Source of the DNA: Eunapius fragilis
Lineage: Eukaryota; Porifera; Demospongiae; Spongillida; Spongillidae
Length of the DNA stretch: 64,000 bases
Direction: 5' to 3'
Assembly: GCA_963681505.1 (NCBI GenBank)
Contig: OY811976.1
Coordinates: forward strand, 2,209,850-2,273,849
Shown: piece after piece, positions 44,188-55,326 of the stretch
Layout of the letters: each line of letters starts with the position of its first letter
How positions within the stretch are numbered: the stretch's first letter is position 1
The notes under the pieces: generated by a model
The model's database searches: none
Seen by the model: the letters and a program-made list of their open reading frames with translations, nothing else
What the model was told of the DNA's origin: nothing
Made by a program: the position numbers and the translations under genes

Positions 44188-45209
44188 TTAGCGAAGCACT
44201 TAAAATAGAAATGTACGGTATTTTATACATCTCCGTAGCAACCAGCCTAGCAACCAAGTATATCAGGTAGCGGTATATAAATCGTGGCGTATAATATCGT
44301 TATGTGGCATGTCCTGGGTGGATGGATTTCTGATCCCTAAAATACGCAATGCAATCTCAGTTTTTGGTTCTTACGTGGTGCGCACGTCTTGATTGCATTG
44401 TTTATACAACGAACGGCTAGAGGAGAAGTACGATTACCTGCAGTTTTCCCAGACATTTCGCCCGCATGCCTGCGTTCCCGAGCCATTTCTGAACATGTAC
44501 AAAGTAACCAAGTGTAATGAATGTTTTATTCACGCATCACCAAAAGATGTACCAAAAGATGTACATTTCGCGTATAGTTTGGCTTGGATAGCGCGTGTTT
44601 CTAATACTATAATTTCCATCGTACGTACGTACGTCCGCGTAACTCATTTATATACTCGGCCTAGCGCCTATTGGTTGCTAGGTATGTACGCGTACCTAGC
44701 TACCAATAGAAACGACCACCTCCCACACAAAAGGCGGTCGCAATGACAGCTGGTTTCCACTTCACATTTAATATCTAATTTTTTTTTTCAATATTTCTTG
44801 AATTCAAAGTGGGCGGAAAACTGCATAAGTACAGAAAGAATAAAAGCAACGCTATTGTGGTTCGCTCTCAAGTCTCATCGAACAGGCCGAGAACATGTAG
44901 TTACTATCTGAAATTGTGCGGGCATGTTATAGAGGCTGCGTAGTAACCGTATGTTAGAACAGGTGGTAGATTGTATATGCAACATTGGGTAAAACAATTA
45001 AAAAAAGAGGAGCTAGGAGGTAGACCAACTGTTCTTCTGGCAAATGAATAGCGAGATGAATAATCAGCCCGTGATTTTTCACGGGGACACGCTAGTTGCT
45101 AAATAATATGCACACCTTGTGATAAGGTTATGCAAGACCTGTGAGAATTTCTGTACAACTCTACAAGCAAAGGCCTATATCATCTAGATATGCATCACCT
45201 AACTCTTTG

Positions 45210-45210
<1 letters not shown>
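44188..45210. other. Unannotated stretch with a hairpin
   Basis: It holds an imperfect palindrome at 44668-44711 (CTATTGGTTGCTAGGTA against TACCTAGCTACCAATAG) and a 117-codon plus ORF (44393-44746) of unknown meaning. CGTACGTACGTACG occurs near 44620. Confidence 0.4.
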
Positions 45211-45259
<49 letters not shown>

Positions 45260-45292
45260 CGCGCGTGTGTGTGTGTGTGTGTGTGTGCGTGC

Positions 45293-45333
<41 letters not shown>

Positions 45334-45358
45334 TGTGAATGTGTGTGTGTGTGAGTGT
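45211..45358. repeat. Compound (GT)n / (GC) microsatellite
   Basis: A GT tract of about 140 bp with GCGTGCGCGCG interruptions. ORFs of HTHT/CVCV type here are artefacts. Confidence 0.95.
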
Positions 45359-46790
45359 TAGAATCATATGCAGCAGTCAGACTTGACGGGTGGTATCTCT
45401 TTTGATCAGTTATAGCTCTAAAAAGAGCTGTTTGTAATGTATTTGCAGCGGCGGCGGAAGGTATATAAGATTGGGGGGCTCTAAAAGCGGGGATAATTAA
45501 ATTCATGAATTCAAAGAGAGCATTTGTTCACAGTATTCCTTTTGTCTGCCGGGGGCGGGAGGAGTAAGAACTCCCCAACCCATTATAATCTATCTGTACT
45601 GTTAGCATTTGGCATACAGCTAACAATCAATCGGGACAGCCTTCGCTTCACATTATATTTTATAAAAGTTATAAAAATGACTCACGTTTGAATCGCTATA
45701 ACTTGGAACGGTAAACGCTATTGACTTCCTATTTTCAACACTTCATACTACACCATTTCTATATGGTAAAATAGATTTTGGGATCTTGCATTAGTTTCGT
45801 GCCAGTGTTGCAACGTCCAATACCCCTTTGGGTTCAAACTGGCCATATCTTTCGGCAGGACATCTCAATTAACTTCAAACTTGGTTTATACGCAGAGGGG
45901 TCCTGTGCCTATCAATTTGCCCTGTTCGTTAATTTTTACTTGATCCGTTACGGAGATACAGCTGTGCAAAGTAATTGCACATTTCTCGTTCATTTCGCGC
46001 CATTAACCTGGTTCCCGCTACTGCGAGCACCAATAACATCCCGTGCCCATGCCACTATGTACAACTGAAGCACCAGCTTCTTACAAACGTCACTTACGTC
46101 AGTGGTTTTCTTCTATAGCGAACAGGATTCGTTAAGCGATAGAAATGCGTGGGATTCAGCTACCATCACCATACAAAACACGGTACGTACTACCAGTACC
46201 GATACGCGCGCACAACATCATGTAGAAATCGTGCCCCTGTCGTATACTCTTTGGGTGCCACTCATTGCGTGGCCATTTATAGGCGCACAGCCTATAACAG
46301 TACGTCAGAGCCATGATATATAGTGCACGGTGTATCAGCTAGGCTATGGGAGAGGCGTGGTCGAGTTAAAGACACATGCAGCGCAGCTAGGCTGGAACAC
46401 ATGTAACCCTTCCTTATTGTCGGGATTTGCGTTCTGCTGGCACATATATTTTAAACGCCCACCGTTTTTCAATTCATCTGCATGGCTGGCACACTCACAC
46501 ACACCCATGAACCAACACATACACACGTCTCATGTCCGGCCTATACACACTCTTTCCCCCTTGCTGTACACCCTGTAAATTGTTATGTTGTGTGCTACAT
46601 GGATTCACTCATAAGATTTGTCAATTTGAACTTTTTTTTCTATGTCTTTCGGTTACACTGGCCTACTATACAACCCTCTTTCTCAACTATTTATATTCAG
46701 GACCGATGTGTAACTGGATTGTGTGTTGTATACATAGTGGTATAAGAGCATGGGGGGCAAATGCCCCAACAATTTTTTCAGAGGAAGGGC

Positions 46791-46791
<1 letters not shown>
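45359..46791. other. Unannotated stretch
   Basis: It contains a segment (about 45690-45740, CGCTATTGACTTCCTATTTT) that recurs inverted near 58215-58240, so an interspersed repeat is present. No gene is supported. Confidence 0.35.

Positions 46792-46851
<60 letters not shown>
46792..46851. repeat. Poly-C tract of 60 nt
   Basis: Sixty consecutive C residues. The opposite strand is poly-G. Confidence 0.97.
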
Positions 46852-47272
46852 ATTGGTTGCATGTACTGGATTAATGTGTTGTATGTACTGGGACTATTTG
46901 TTCCTGTCTCACAGTACCTGCCACATCATGACATACCATGCCTCATGTCCCATATTCCTTTATATACATCCATTTACACACTCACACACTTATACACACA
47001 ACACTCACAACTATCCCATGCCAATCACTATATACGCTGAAGCTCTGAGTGTGTACCATTGAGAGGTTAGGACTTACTATTTATTACCTTCCCTTGATTC
47101 CCTGGGCCCTGATCTTTATCTTTTGGAATACAGCAGGAATAATATTCCTGCCGGGCTTATATACCAGGTAAAAGTAGGTCTACTAAAGTCCCTCTTACAG
47201 AGTGGTGGATCTACCAGTAATATCACAAAGGATAAATAGCACAGATTCCTAGAAGGTGCCCATGTATATTGC

Positions 47273-47355
<83 letters not shown>

Positions 47356-47727
47356 AAACCAGTGCTACTTAGAATTAGTGGTTCTGGTTGGTATGACTGT
47401 CAGCTTGCTATGACCAGATGCAAAGCCACCCATGGAAGTCACCCATGGAATGTTGATTTACATGAGGTGGTGGCAAATAGATAGGCTAATGCCTTTGTGT
47501 TTAAGACTCTGCAATCAATGAGACATATGGTCACATACATACCTGAGGATCAGAGCACTTGGTGTCATTTTTATGTATGTTTTTGGATCTGGGGCAGTGC
47601 CGCTTCTAAAGACGTTACAGGTGACTTCCATAGGCTTTTGCATTTGGTCATATGTGTAGCAAACTTGACAGTCATCCTCACCAGAACCACTAATCCTAAG
47701 TAGCATTTGAAATTCCATGTGTGCTTG

Positions 47728-47758
<31 letters not shown>

Positions 47759-47788
47759 TTGTGTGTGTGTGTGGGTTTGTGTGTGTGT

Positions 47789-47828
<40 letters not shown>

Positions 47829-47928
47829 CATTGGAACCTTTCTTTCTTGGAGGATTTGCAATTTATTTTTGTGATGTGTTGACAAGCTACTTCTAGATCT
47901 GCTCAACCTAGAGATGGAAGCCTTGCTT
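46852..47928. repeat. Microsatellite-rich stretch
   Basis: A (CA)n tract at 47276-47349 and TG/TTTG tracts at 47724-47826. Between them, near-repeated halves (AGTGGTTCTGGTTGGTATGA at 47379 and the complement near 47680) form a loose inverted repeat. No gene. Confidence 0.8.
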
Positions 47929-48145
47929 ACAAGTAATAAAGACATTCTCCATGAGAAAGTTGATGGCATATAAGATTGGATGGCAAAAAGGAAGGAAACA
48001 AGGATCTACTAATAAGGGGTAATGTAATACGCACACAGTTGAACAACATAATATGCTAAATATAGGACTATTCCCTTTTTACACCACTATTGCCTTTCAA
48101 TCCTATATACCAACTTTCTCACAAAGAATGTTTTTTATTACTTGT
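47929..48145. mobile_element. Foldback MITE, copy 3 (shortened)
   Basis: Both arm ends are present (ACAAGTAATAAAGACATTCTC, with the complementary right end CTTGT), but the inner right arm is partly deleted. The core GCTAAATATAGGACTATTCC is retained near 48055. Confidence 0.75.
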
Positions 48146-48561
48146 TCCATCAGTTATTTTTTCGTCATGAGATAGAACATACCGATAACTATATTTAATT
48201 TAGAGTATTTTGAAATAAGACCATTAGTGGTGTAACACAGTTTAGGAGGGTATACTGTGTGGAGGAGGGTTTCCTGGATGGAATGGTAAAAAGGGGGGAA
48301 GGAGATCCCTACGTAGAAGTGTGACATCTATGGAAGAGGGGGTGCCTTGATGTGGAGGACAAGGGGCACCTGCTGTGAAGAGGGTGGGGAGTCCCTACTG
48401 GTGGAGATGGAAGCCCTGATGTGGTGGAGCAAGTAGCATGCATCCATTGGTGGCCTTGTAGTGTTGTGGGTGTCCCAACACGAAGGGGATGTGATGGAGC
48501 TAGCAAGTTGTCCACTGGTGAAGGTCCAGACATAGCTTGCTAAGCTTTGTCAAGACCACCA

Positions 48562-48593
<32 letters not shown>
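48146..48593. other. G-rich unannotated stretch and (GT)n
   Basis: It is purine- and G-rich at 48240-48530 with no supported ORF, followed by a (GT)n tract at 48564-48591 that abuts the next half-MITE. Confidence 0.4.
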
Positions 48594-48595
<2 letters not shown>

Positions 48596-48757
48596 GCACA
48601 TTTCTATAGGATATAGTATGTTGTTCGTGTGCTAAATATAGGACTATTCCATTTTCCCTTATTACTAGACCCTTGTTTCCTTCCTTTTTACACCACCATT
48701 GCCTTCAAATCCTATATGCCACCAACTTTCTCATAGAGAATGTTTTTATTTACTTGT
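48594..48757. mobile_element. Foldback MITE, copy 4 (half element)
   Basis: Loop plus complete right arm, closely matching 17250-17412. The left arm is missing and replaced by a GT tract. Confidence 0.75.
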
Positions 48758-48869
48758 AAAATATAGTGAAGGCTCATTTTCTCGTGAACTAACCCAAATA
48801 ATTATATAATTGTTGGGTTCTCTCTAATATACGCTCCTTAAACAGTTTCAATGTTGTTCTGGTTTTGCC

Positions 48870-49250
48870 ATGCAGGAAAGATTGCTGGAATATTCACGGC
48901 GAGAAATTTACACGAAATCCGACAACATGCAATATTCGATCCCCATTACTTGGAATAGATTGTCGATGCCTGGGAACAACTGCCAAAGCGGAAGTTCATT
49001 TTCAACTCGTCCAAAGGATGAAGGATGTGGCTTGATGAATGCTTTGGATGGAAGTGAGGACGACCAGATCCACTGCTTCAAGCAACATGGACCAATTCCG
49101 ACCGGACTCAGTCGATCTTCTCCACCGAACAAGCCGGACTGAAGCCGAGATGGCTGAGCTCGTTAAGCAACTCGAAATCGAAGAAGAGCAAGAGGGAGAC
49201 GGTTGGATAGGACAGCGACGGATCTCAGTATTGAATTTGCTTTCTTCAAT
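48870..49250 (+). pseudogene. pogo-like transposase C-terminal relic
   Basis: One frame shows CGLMNALDGSEDDQIHCFK, another a few residues before it IVDAWEQLPKRKFIFNS. In pogo-type (DDE_1) transposases the C-terminal block is W-x-x-L-x-x-x-x-I-x-x-S-F-x-x-CG-I-x-x-ALDG-(S/T)-EDD, so both pieces fit with frameshifts between them. The catalytic core is not present here. The match is from memory of the family. Confidence 0.5.
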
Positions 49251-50463
49251 ACTCACTTTTTTCTCTTTAATTTGATCAATTTGAGCACTTTGCATCTTTC
49301 CATATGATAAATGCTTGTTAAACCCATACTGATGCTTGCATGCCTGAGGTGGCATCAATTATAGAAAGAGGGATGGTCACTGCTATCTTCCATGTGTGCA
49401 GTGTGTTTCTAGAATTAGAAGCCACATCAACACCTTGACGTTAAGATAGTCAAACTTTCCCAGTACACATTTTACTGGAAAACTTTCCTGATACAACCAC
49501 ATGAATAATTTCATATTACATAGTTACTATATCATGCCCTCTATCACTTTCAGTACTCATTTGAAAACAGTATACTACTATCCTCCCTATCTAATGGGTC
49601 TATCTAATATACCCTAATATTTATATAGAGCAAAGAAGTGTCTGTGACAGCATATAATTTCTAAGAGTTTACAGCTTATGTTCCCAAAGCTTAACTTGCT
49701 CTGTGAATCGAGTGGCTAATCCTACTTATAAATTCAATACTTGATGGAGCAGGACAATTGTTGCTGCCATGTCATACATAGCCTGAATTCCAGCTAATTC
49801 ACAATCCATCCATATCTGGCGCATTCAATTTATATAGTACAATTTTTGGAGAGAAGGCTTTACTTTGCTTGTTGCAGAAGTTCAGTTTAGAACTGCGATT
49901 ACTTCAAATGACATGTAAGACGCGCGTGGCGTTACTCGCAACTTCTCCATAGAGTGAGCTATCGTGACATGGTCAAAATATATTATATTCGGAAAGTTAC
50001 TGACGAGCGTCAGCTGGTTCTCAGTGCGCCCAACAAACCCACGACGTATGTATTTTAAGCCCATGCCATGTCTGACAATCCAAATGATGTACGTGCTTGT
50101 CACTATTGCTAATTCAGCCGTATTTGATTACTCACCGAATGGTCGTATGGAACCAGTGCTTGCGTTGTTTCACCCAAAACAGTCACGTGAGCCCTAAATA
50201 CATGCACATGATCAATAAATAAAATGCGTCGACGCATTATATTTATAGCTCATGTGCATGTCTCGATAGCGATTGTGATCACAATCCCTATCGAGAGATA
50301 CAATGTATGTTTGTAACCCTCTTATACCCGATTAAATCGCACCATTTTTTATTCATTTGCAAACAACACAAAATAGGAACCGCTCAAAGGATCCAATATT
50401 TTCTAGTTTACTGGTGCGTGATTATGCGGAGAAATACTGATTTGTCCCCCCGCCACTGGTAGT
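49251..50463. other. Unannotated AT-rich stretch with a palindrome
   Basis: It holds a strong palindrome at 50262-50299 (TCTCGATAGCGATTGT/ACAATCCCTATCGAGA around GATC). No gene is supported. Confidence 0.4.
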
Positions 50464-50540
50464 GTGAAAAGTCCTATATTTAGCACAAATTTAGGGCTGT
50501 GTGCTAAATATAGACTAGTACTTATTATTAGACTCCTATT
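50464..50540. mobile_element. Foldback MITE core fragment
   Basis: A small inverted repeat of the family core (TCCTATATTTAGCAC...GTGCTAAATATAGAC) without the outer arms. Confidence 0.5.
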
Positions 50541-51689
50541 TTTAGCATACATCACCAGTACAGTGTATATTTCACCTCAGCCGGGATCACACGAGGTTCA
50601 ACCCGGCTGGAGCCAGTGCGTACACGCATGCGCATATACACTACATAGTCATATAAGTTGATATGTTCGTTCACAACATATGTATAACTTCCGGTTGAGT
50701 ATTCTTTCAGTCTGTTTCTCTAGCTGTAACAGGATCACAGGAGATCCAATGTTATCCTCCCTTGGATCCCCAGATGGCCGTTATATGGAAAGCTATATGA
50801 AACGATCAAGAATGCAAAATCTGCATGGCACATGGGCTACAGAATTGCAGCAGCATCATTGCTTAATACAACAATTAATATATATGCCAAATGTGGAGAA
50901 ACATTCAAATGGCTCAAGCATTCACCACAGGAAACTAACCTTGGCTTACATCAAGATGTAGGCATATATATAACTAACTTCAACAAACATTTCGAAACAA
51001 GATGTAACAATCATACGTGTTGTGCCACTATTTACTCATTCAATGCAGCTGCTCATTCTTAATCATAGATTGATCAGGGGCTTACTTAAGTAAGAATTTG
51101 CTTACTTAAGCAATCTTTAGCCCAAAACTACCAAAGCCCACGGATCACGCATGATATTGAAGTGGTGATTTTTGTACTATAGAGGAGTAACTCTGGTTCA
51201 AAAAGAGCTTACCTTACGTGTACATATATGCGTAGAAAAAAAGTTACGCGCTCTAATGATACGACATAGACAGAAACTAGAGAATGCTTTTATTTTATGC
51301 GGAACGCCGAAAAACTGCTTCAGCGGGGAGAGAATAACTGCCGGTGTGTATCGAAGCCAAGAAAGCGAGTGGTCGTTGACCCTCATTCACCCCTACGACA
51401 TGTATTCTAATTATACGTGGGACAACCCCAACATTGCAAAAGTAATAGCCTGGGTACGAAACATATGGCTGCGTAATTTTGTGTGTGAGCAGGTTTTAGC
51501 ACAATTAGCAGTCCTCTGAAAATAGAGAACGTGAAAAAACCACATATTAGGTTCCTCCATCGATACGCTGTACTATTGTATGAAAGACTTCGTAAGTAAA
51601 GTGTGATATAGACCTCGTATCGCTTTAAAAAAATAATAAACGGGTTATTGCACACTTACTTGTTTTCATACATGGCATGGCCATAACTA
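50541..51689. other. Unannotated stretch
   Basis: It holds a 115-codon plus ORF (51172-51519) with no recognisable domain and a small inverted repeat AAGTAAG..CTTACTTAAG at 51085-51110. No gene is supported. Confidence 0.35.
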
Positions 51690-51965
51690 GAATATCATTT
51701 TAAAAACGCAACCAGCGTATAACTCGGGTACCAAGAAATGGATAGTTTAGCTCTTAGTTCCTATCGAACCAGAAGGCAAAGACAGTCATTTAAATGTTTT
51801 GTTCCAGTCTTCAAACTGTTTGCTTCAAGAGAACAAAAAAGTTTTTCCTCTTCCCCAGGCCAATTCTTCTCGCGCGAGTACAACTCGGGATAGGAAAGAG
51901 CGCAAGTTATACCAATCGCTTTAGAATCTCCTGGAAGGACATCTTCAGGTATCAGATATATGAAT
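51690..51965 (+). mobile_element. Helitron 5' leader fragment
   Basis: It contains the conserved leader elements GAGAACAAAAAAG, ACTCGGGATAGGAAAG and ACCAATCGCTTTAGAAT in the same order and strand as 16186 and 59800. No MPSR ORF follows; a retroelement begins 30 bp later. Confidence 0.55.
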
Positions 51966-51997
51966 AAAGCATAAAACTAATCATTACGTAATGTGGA

Positions 51998-53495
51998 GTG
52001 CTATGTTTAGGAGAATGGTGGGAAAAAATCACTACCATTGGACCCTCCTATGGATACTATGCCAATGCCACAAAAACATGGTTAGTAGTTAAAGATACAC
52101 ACCTTGCCTCCGCTACCTCAGCCTTTCTAGGCACAAATGTGAACATAATAAGTGAGGGCAGACCACACCTAGGAGCACCTCTTGGAACAGAAACATATGT
52201 AGCACAATCTATTCAAAAGAAGGTTGCAAAGTGGTGCCTACAACTTCAGACCTTATGTTCAATTGCAATCACTCAACCACATGCAATTTTTGCAGCCTTT
52301 ACTCACACCAATGGACTTACCTTGCCAGGACTGTTCCAAACATAAGCAAATTTTTTACACCCATGGAAGACATAATAAGGTCAAACCTTATCCCATCCCT
52401 TACTGGCAAAGCTCCTCCTGGCGACCTCGAGCGACTCCTTTTGTCCTTGCCTCCAAGACTAGATGGTCTTGGCTTCACCATCCCTACCAATCTGTCAGCC
52501 ATTGAGTTTGATGCTTCAATGACAGTCACAAAGCCATTGTACAACCTCATCCTACAAAAGAAAACACACTATCCACTCAGTGTAATTGAGGCACAAATCC
52601 AGGCCAAAAAACAAATCCATCAATCGAAGCAACAGCAAACTCAAGACACAGCAGCAAGCCTATTACCACAATTGTCTGAGTCTTCCCAGAGATCAATGGT
52701 TCTCACTCAAGAGAAGGGTGCTTCCAGCTGGCTTACTACTCTTCCTATCTCTGAACACGGCTTTGCTTTGCACAAAGGTGCCTTTCGCGATGCCCTTGCT
52801 ATTAGATATGGATGGGACCCTCCTAACACACCTTCACATTGCATCTGTGGAAATCATTCACTGTAGAACATGCACTCTCATGTCCTTTTGGAGGTTTTCC
52901 TACCCTACGCCACAATGAGATTCAGAACCTCACTGCAAATCTACTGTCTGAAGTGTGTCACAATGTAACTATCGAACCAACCCTACAACCAGTTACAAGG
53001 GAAACCTTCAAACTCGCCTCTGCCATCACTGACATTGGAGCAAGATCAGACATTGCAGCTGATGGTTTCTGGGGTGGCCACTTTGAAAAAATGTTTTTTG
53101 ATGTCAGAGTCCTAAATCCACTTGCTCCACCTAACACCACACCCACACCCAGTGCTTGCTACCACAGACATGAAAAAGAAAAACAAAGAGCATATGAGCA
53201 ACGCATCAGGGAAATAGAGCATGCCTCTTTCACCCCCATTGTACTCTCCACTACTGGTGGAATGGGTCCAATTGCAACCACTTTCTATAAACGCCTGGCA
53301 GACCGGCTAGCTTCCAAATGGAACTCATCATACAGCCAAACCATTGGATGGTTGCGATGCCGTCTGTCCTTTTTTCTCCTCCGCTCATCCATCCTATGCA
53401 TCAGAGGAGCTCGTTCTTCAAAGGGGCGTGTACCCTGCAGTGTCCCTCATCCTGTAGACCTAGTGCACAGTGAATCTAGGTTCACTCTGGACTAG
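51998..53495 (+). pseudogene. Retroelement RT C-terminal region, three frames
   Basis: Three overlapping frames form one ancestral coding region: 51998-52315 (TTIGPSYGYYANATKTWLVV), 52316-52850 (ISKFFTPMEDIIRS, LTGKAPPGDLERLLLSLPPR, QEKGASSWLTTLPISEHGFA, LRYGWDPPNTPSHCICG) and 52850-53495 (VEHALSCPFGGFPTLRHNEI, VCHNVTIEPTLQPVTRETF, ADGFWGGHFEKMFFDVRVLN). This is the part after the RT palm, with a C-x-C...H-x(3)-C zinc-like motif and a nuclease-like FDVRV region, of a retroelement family common in sponges and cnidarians (recognised by pattern; the exact clade is uncertain). Single-base frameshifts near 52315 and 52850 break it. The RT catalytic core is upstream and absent. Confidence 0.7.
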
Positions 53496-54001
53496 AAAGC
53501 AACTAGTTGATATATATCATTTAACTTCATTATTTAACTCGTATGAGTCGTATCTAACACTGTGTACATGTACATGTAAAAAATAATCTTTTTTCACCTA
53601 AAAAAAAAAGAGTGCTATGTTTTACCGTTCCCATGGCGACATTTACGTATATTTAGAATTGTGCAAACAAATGAGGAGAGCCCCAATGAGAGGGGGGGGG
53701 GGGGGGCAGGGGGGGCAAAATCCCCGGGCCCGGGCCTCAATGGGGCCCGGGCCTTTAGAGCCACGCCCTTTATTAGTCACTAGGCACGCCCCCTCAGGCC
53801 TGGTCAATAATGAATGGCTTAGTTGCTAATTAGTTTCGGGACCCAGATCGTTGTAACCAATCAGCGTCTTGGTTTACACTTTCTGTTTAATGAGCGGCAA
53901 GAATGGGCTACCATCACAAATCAGGCGCCCAGAAAAGAAGGGAAAAGGCAATGCGTGCTAAAGGGGTCAAAGGCAGAATACGCTAAAACAACATGGGTTT
54001 G
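53496..54001. repeat. GC-rich repeat debris with poly-G
   Basis: A G run at 53692-53717 is followed by CCCCGGGCCCGGGCC palindromes. A related CCCCGGGCCCGGG block in inverted orientation lies at 54669-54683, so a GC-rich element may span 53690-54690. Confidence 0.5.
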
Positions 54002-54302
54002 CAGGGGCGGATACAGGATTTTCCAAAGGGGGTTGAGACCCGCGAAATGCGGGGGGGGGGGTGGGGGTGGGGGTGGGTGCTGTCTAGTTTAGGCCCGACA
54101 CGAAAAGCTGGGGGGGAGGGGGGGGGGGGGGCCGATACGAAAAGCGGGAGGGGGGGGGGGGGGGTGCTGTCCGACGCTTCAGGCCCGATTCAAAAAGCGG
54201 GGAGGGGGGGCTATTCAGCAGAAGAGGGGGCGGTACCTTATATGAAAGGGGGGTTGCAACCCCCACCCCCCCCCCCCCCCCCCCCACATGGATACGCCTC
54301 GG
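54002..54302. mobile_element. G-rich hAT-like MITE, copy 1
   Basis: It begins CAGGGGCGGATACAGGATTT and ends with the partial complement GGATACGCCTCG. The interior repeats the module GGGTGCTGTCC...TTCAGGCCCGATTCAAAAAGCGGGG with G runs. The same module occurs in TE-C (225-275, 37190-37230). Confidence 0.6.
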
Positions 54303-54316
54303 GTTTGATGTAAGTG

Positions 54317-54599
54317 CAGGGGCGGATACAGGGTTTTCCAAAAGGGGGGGTTGAGACCCGCGATATGAAATGCGGGGGGGGGGGGGGGGGGGGGGGGGTG
54401 CTGTCCATTTAAGGCCCGATACGAAAAGCGCGGATGGGGGGGGGGGGGACGGGGGTGCTGTCCAGCGCTTCAGGCGCCCGATACAAAAAGCGGGGAAGGG
54501 GAAGGGGCTGTTTAGCAGAAGAGGGGGCGTTACCATATATGAAAGGGGGGGTTGCAACCCCCAACCCCCCCCCCCCCCCCCCCCCTGAATCCGCCTCTG
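54317..54599. mobile_element. G-rich hAT-like MITE, copy 2
   Basis: It begins CAGGGGCGGATACAGGG and ends CTGAATCCGCCTCTG, the inverted repeat. It is tandem to copy 1 with a 14-bp gap and has the same interior modules. Confidence 0.65.
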
Positions 54600-54866
54600 A
54601 AGTGATAGCGCTTAAAGGTTTAATGAGATTGATGAGATTCATTAGGCTAGGGCCCCCGAGAAAAATTTGCCCCGGGCCCGGGTTGGCTCTTGGCGGCCCT
54701 GCCTCCAAAGTCGAGACGACGAGTTAGAATTCTCCCGCGTTCCGTACAGTGATCCCAAACAAAAGCGGACGTCTGCTCGTGACGGTAATTGAAGCGGGGG
54801 GGGGGGGGGGGGGGCACTTGCTAGTATTAATAATCGATAAAAAATGATCATAAAAAAATAGAGGAA
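54600..54866. other. Unannotated stretch with poly-G
   Basis: It holds a G run at 54796-54814 and the GC palindrome at 54669-54683. No gene. Confidence 0.45.
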
Positions 54867-55146
54867 ACAAGTAAAGATTCTCTGACGAGAAAATTGGTGG
54901 GATATAGGAATTGGAGGCAAAGGCGGTTTAAAAAGGAGGGGAACAAGGTTTTGAGAAAAGGGTATGAGACAAAAATCCTATATTTAGCACGTGTAAATGT
55001 AACGAGCCAAAAGAAGTGCTAAAGATAGGATTTTTGTCTCATTACCCTTTTCTCAAAACCTTGTTCCCCTCCTTTTTACACCACCTTTGCCTCCAATTCC
55101 TATATCCCACCAACTTTGTCGTCAGAGCATGTTTATCTTTAGTTGT
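54867..55146. mobile_element. Foldback MITE, copy 5
   Basis: Complete member: arms of about 125 bp from ACAAGTAAAGATTCTC to the complementary end, and the core CCTATATTTAGCACGTG / GTGCTAAAGATAGG on either side of a loop near 54995-55012. Confidence 0.8.
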
Positions 55147-55326
55147 TTCCTTTGAACGTTGTAAACATTTTATCAGTAGTGGTTTACTGATCTAAAAATC
55201 TAAAATTTAATGATCCAGATGTTGTGTTTTCCTATATTTTGGACAACATCTGTCCTATGTATAGGACAACACGCGGGTAGATTAGACATTAATACATCAG
55301 TTCATTAATTCGAACATTTCTATTAA
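55147..55326. other. Spacer with a small inverted repeat
   Basis: It holds TGTTGTGTTTTCCTATATTT and its near-complement around 55225-55275 (ACAACATCTGTCC). Otherwise nothing. Confidence 0.4.

Noticed and set aside
44393..44746. 117-codon plus ORF
   Set aside because: No recognisable domain or neighbouring exon, and it overlaps palindromic sequence.
46532..47062. 176-codon ORF with poly-Pro
   Set aside because: The poly-C tract creates the poly-Pro, and the flanks have no coding signal.
53823..54727. Gly- and Pro-rich ORFs
   Set aside because: They are translations of G/C homopolymers in hAT-like MITEs.
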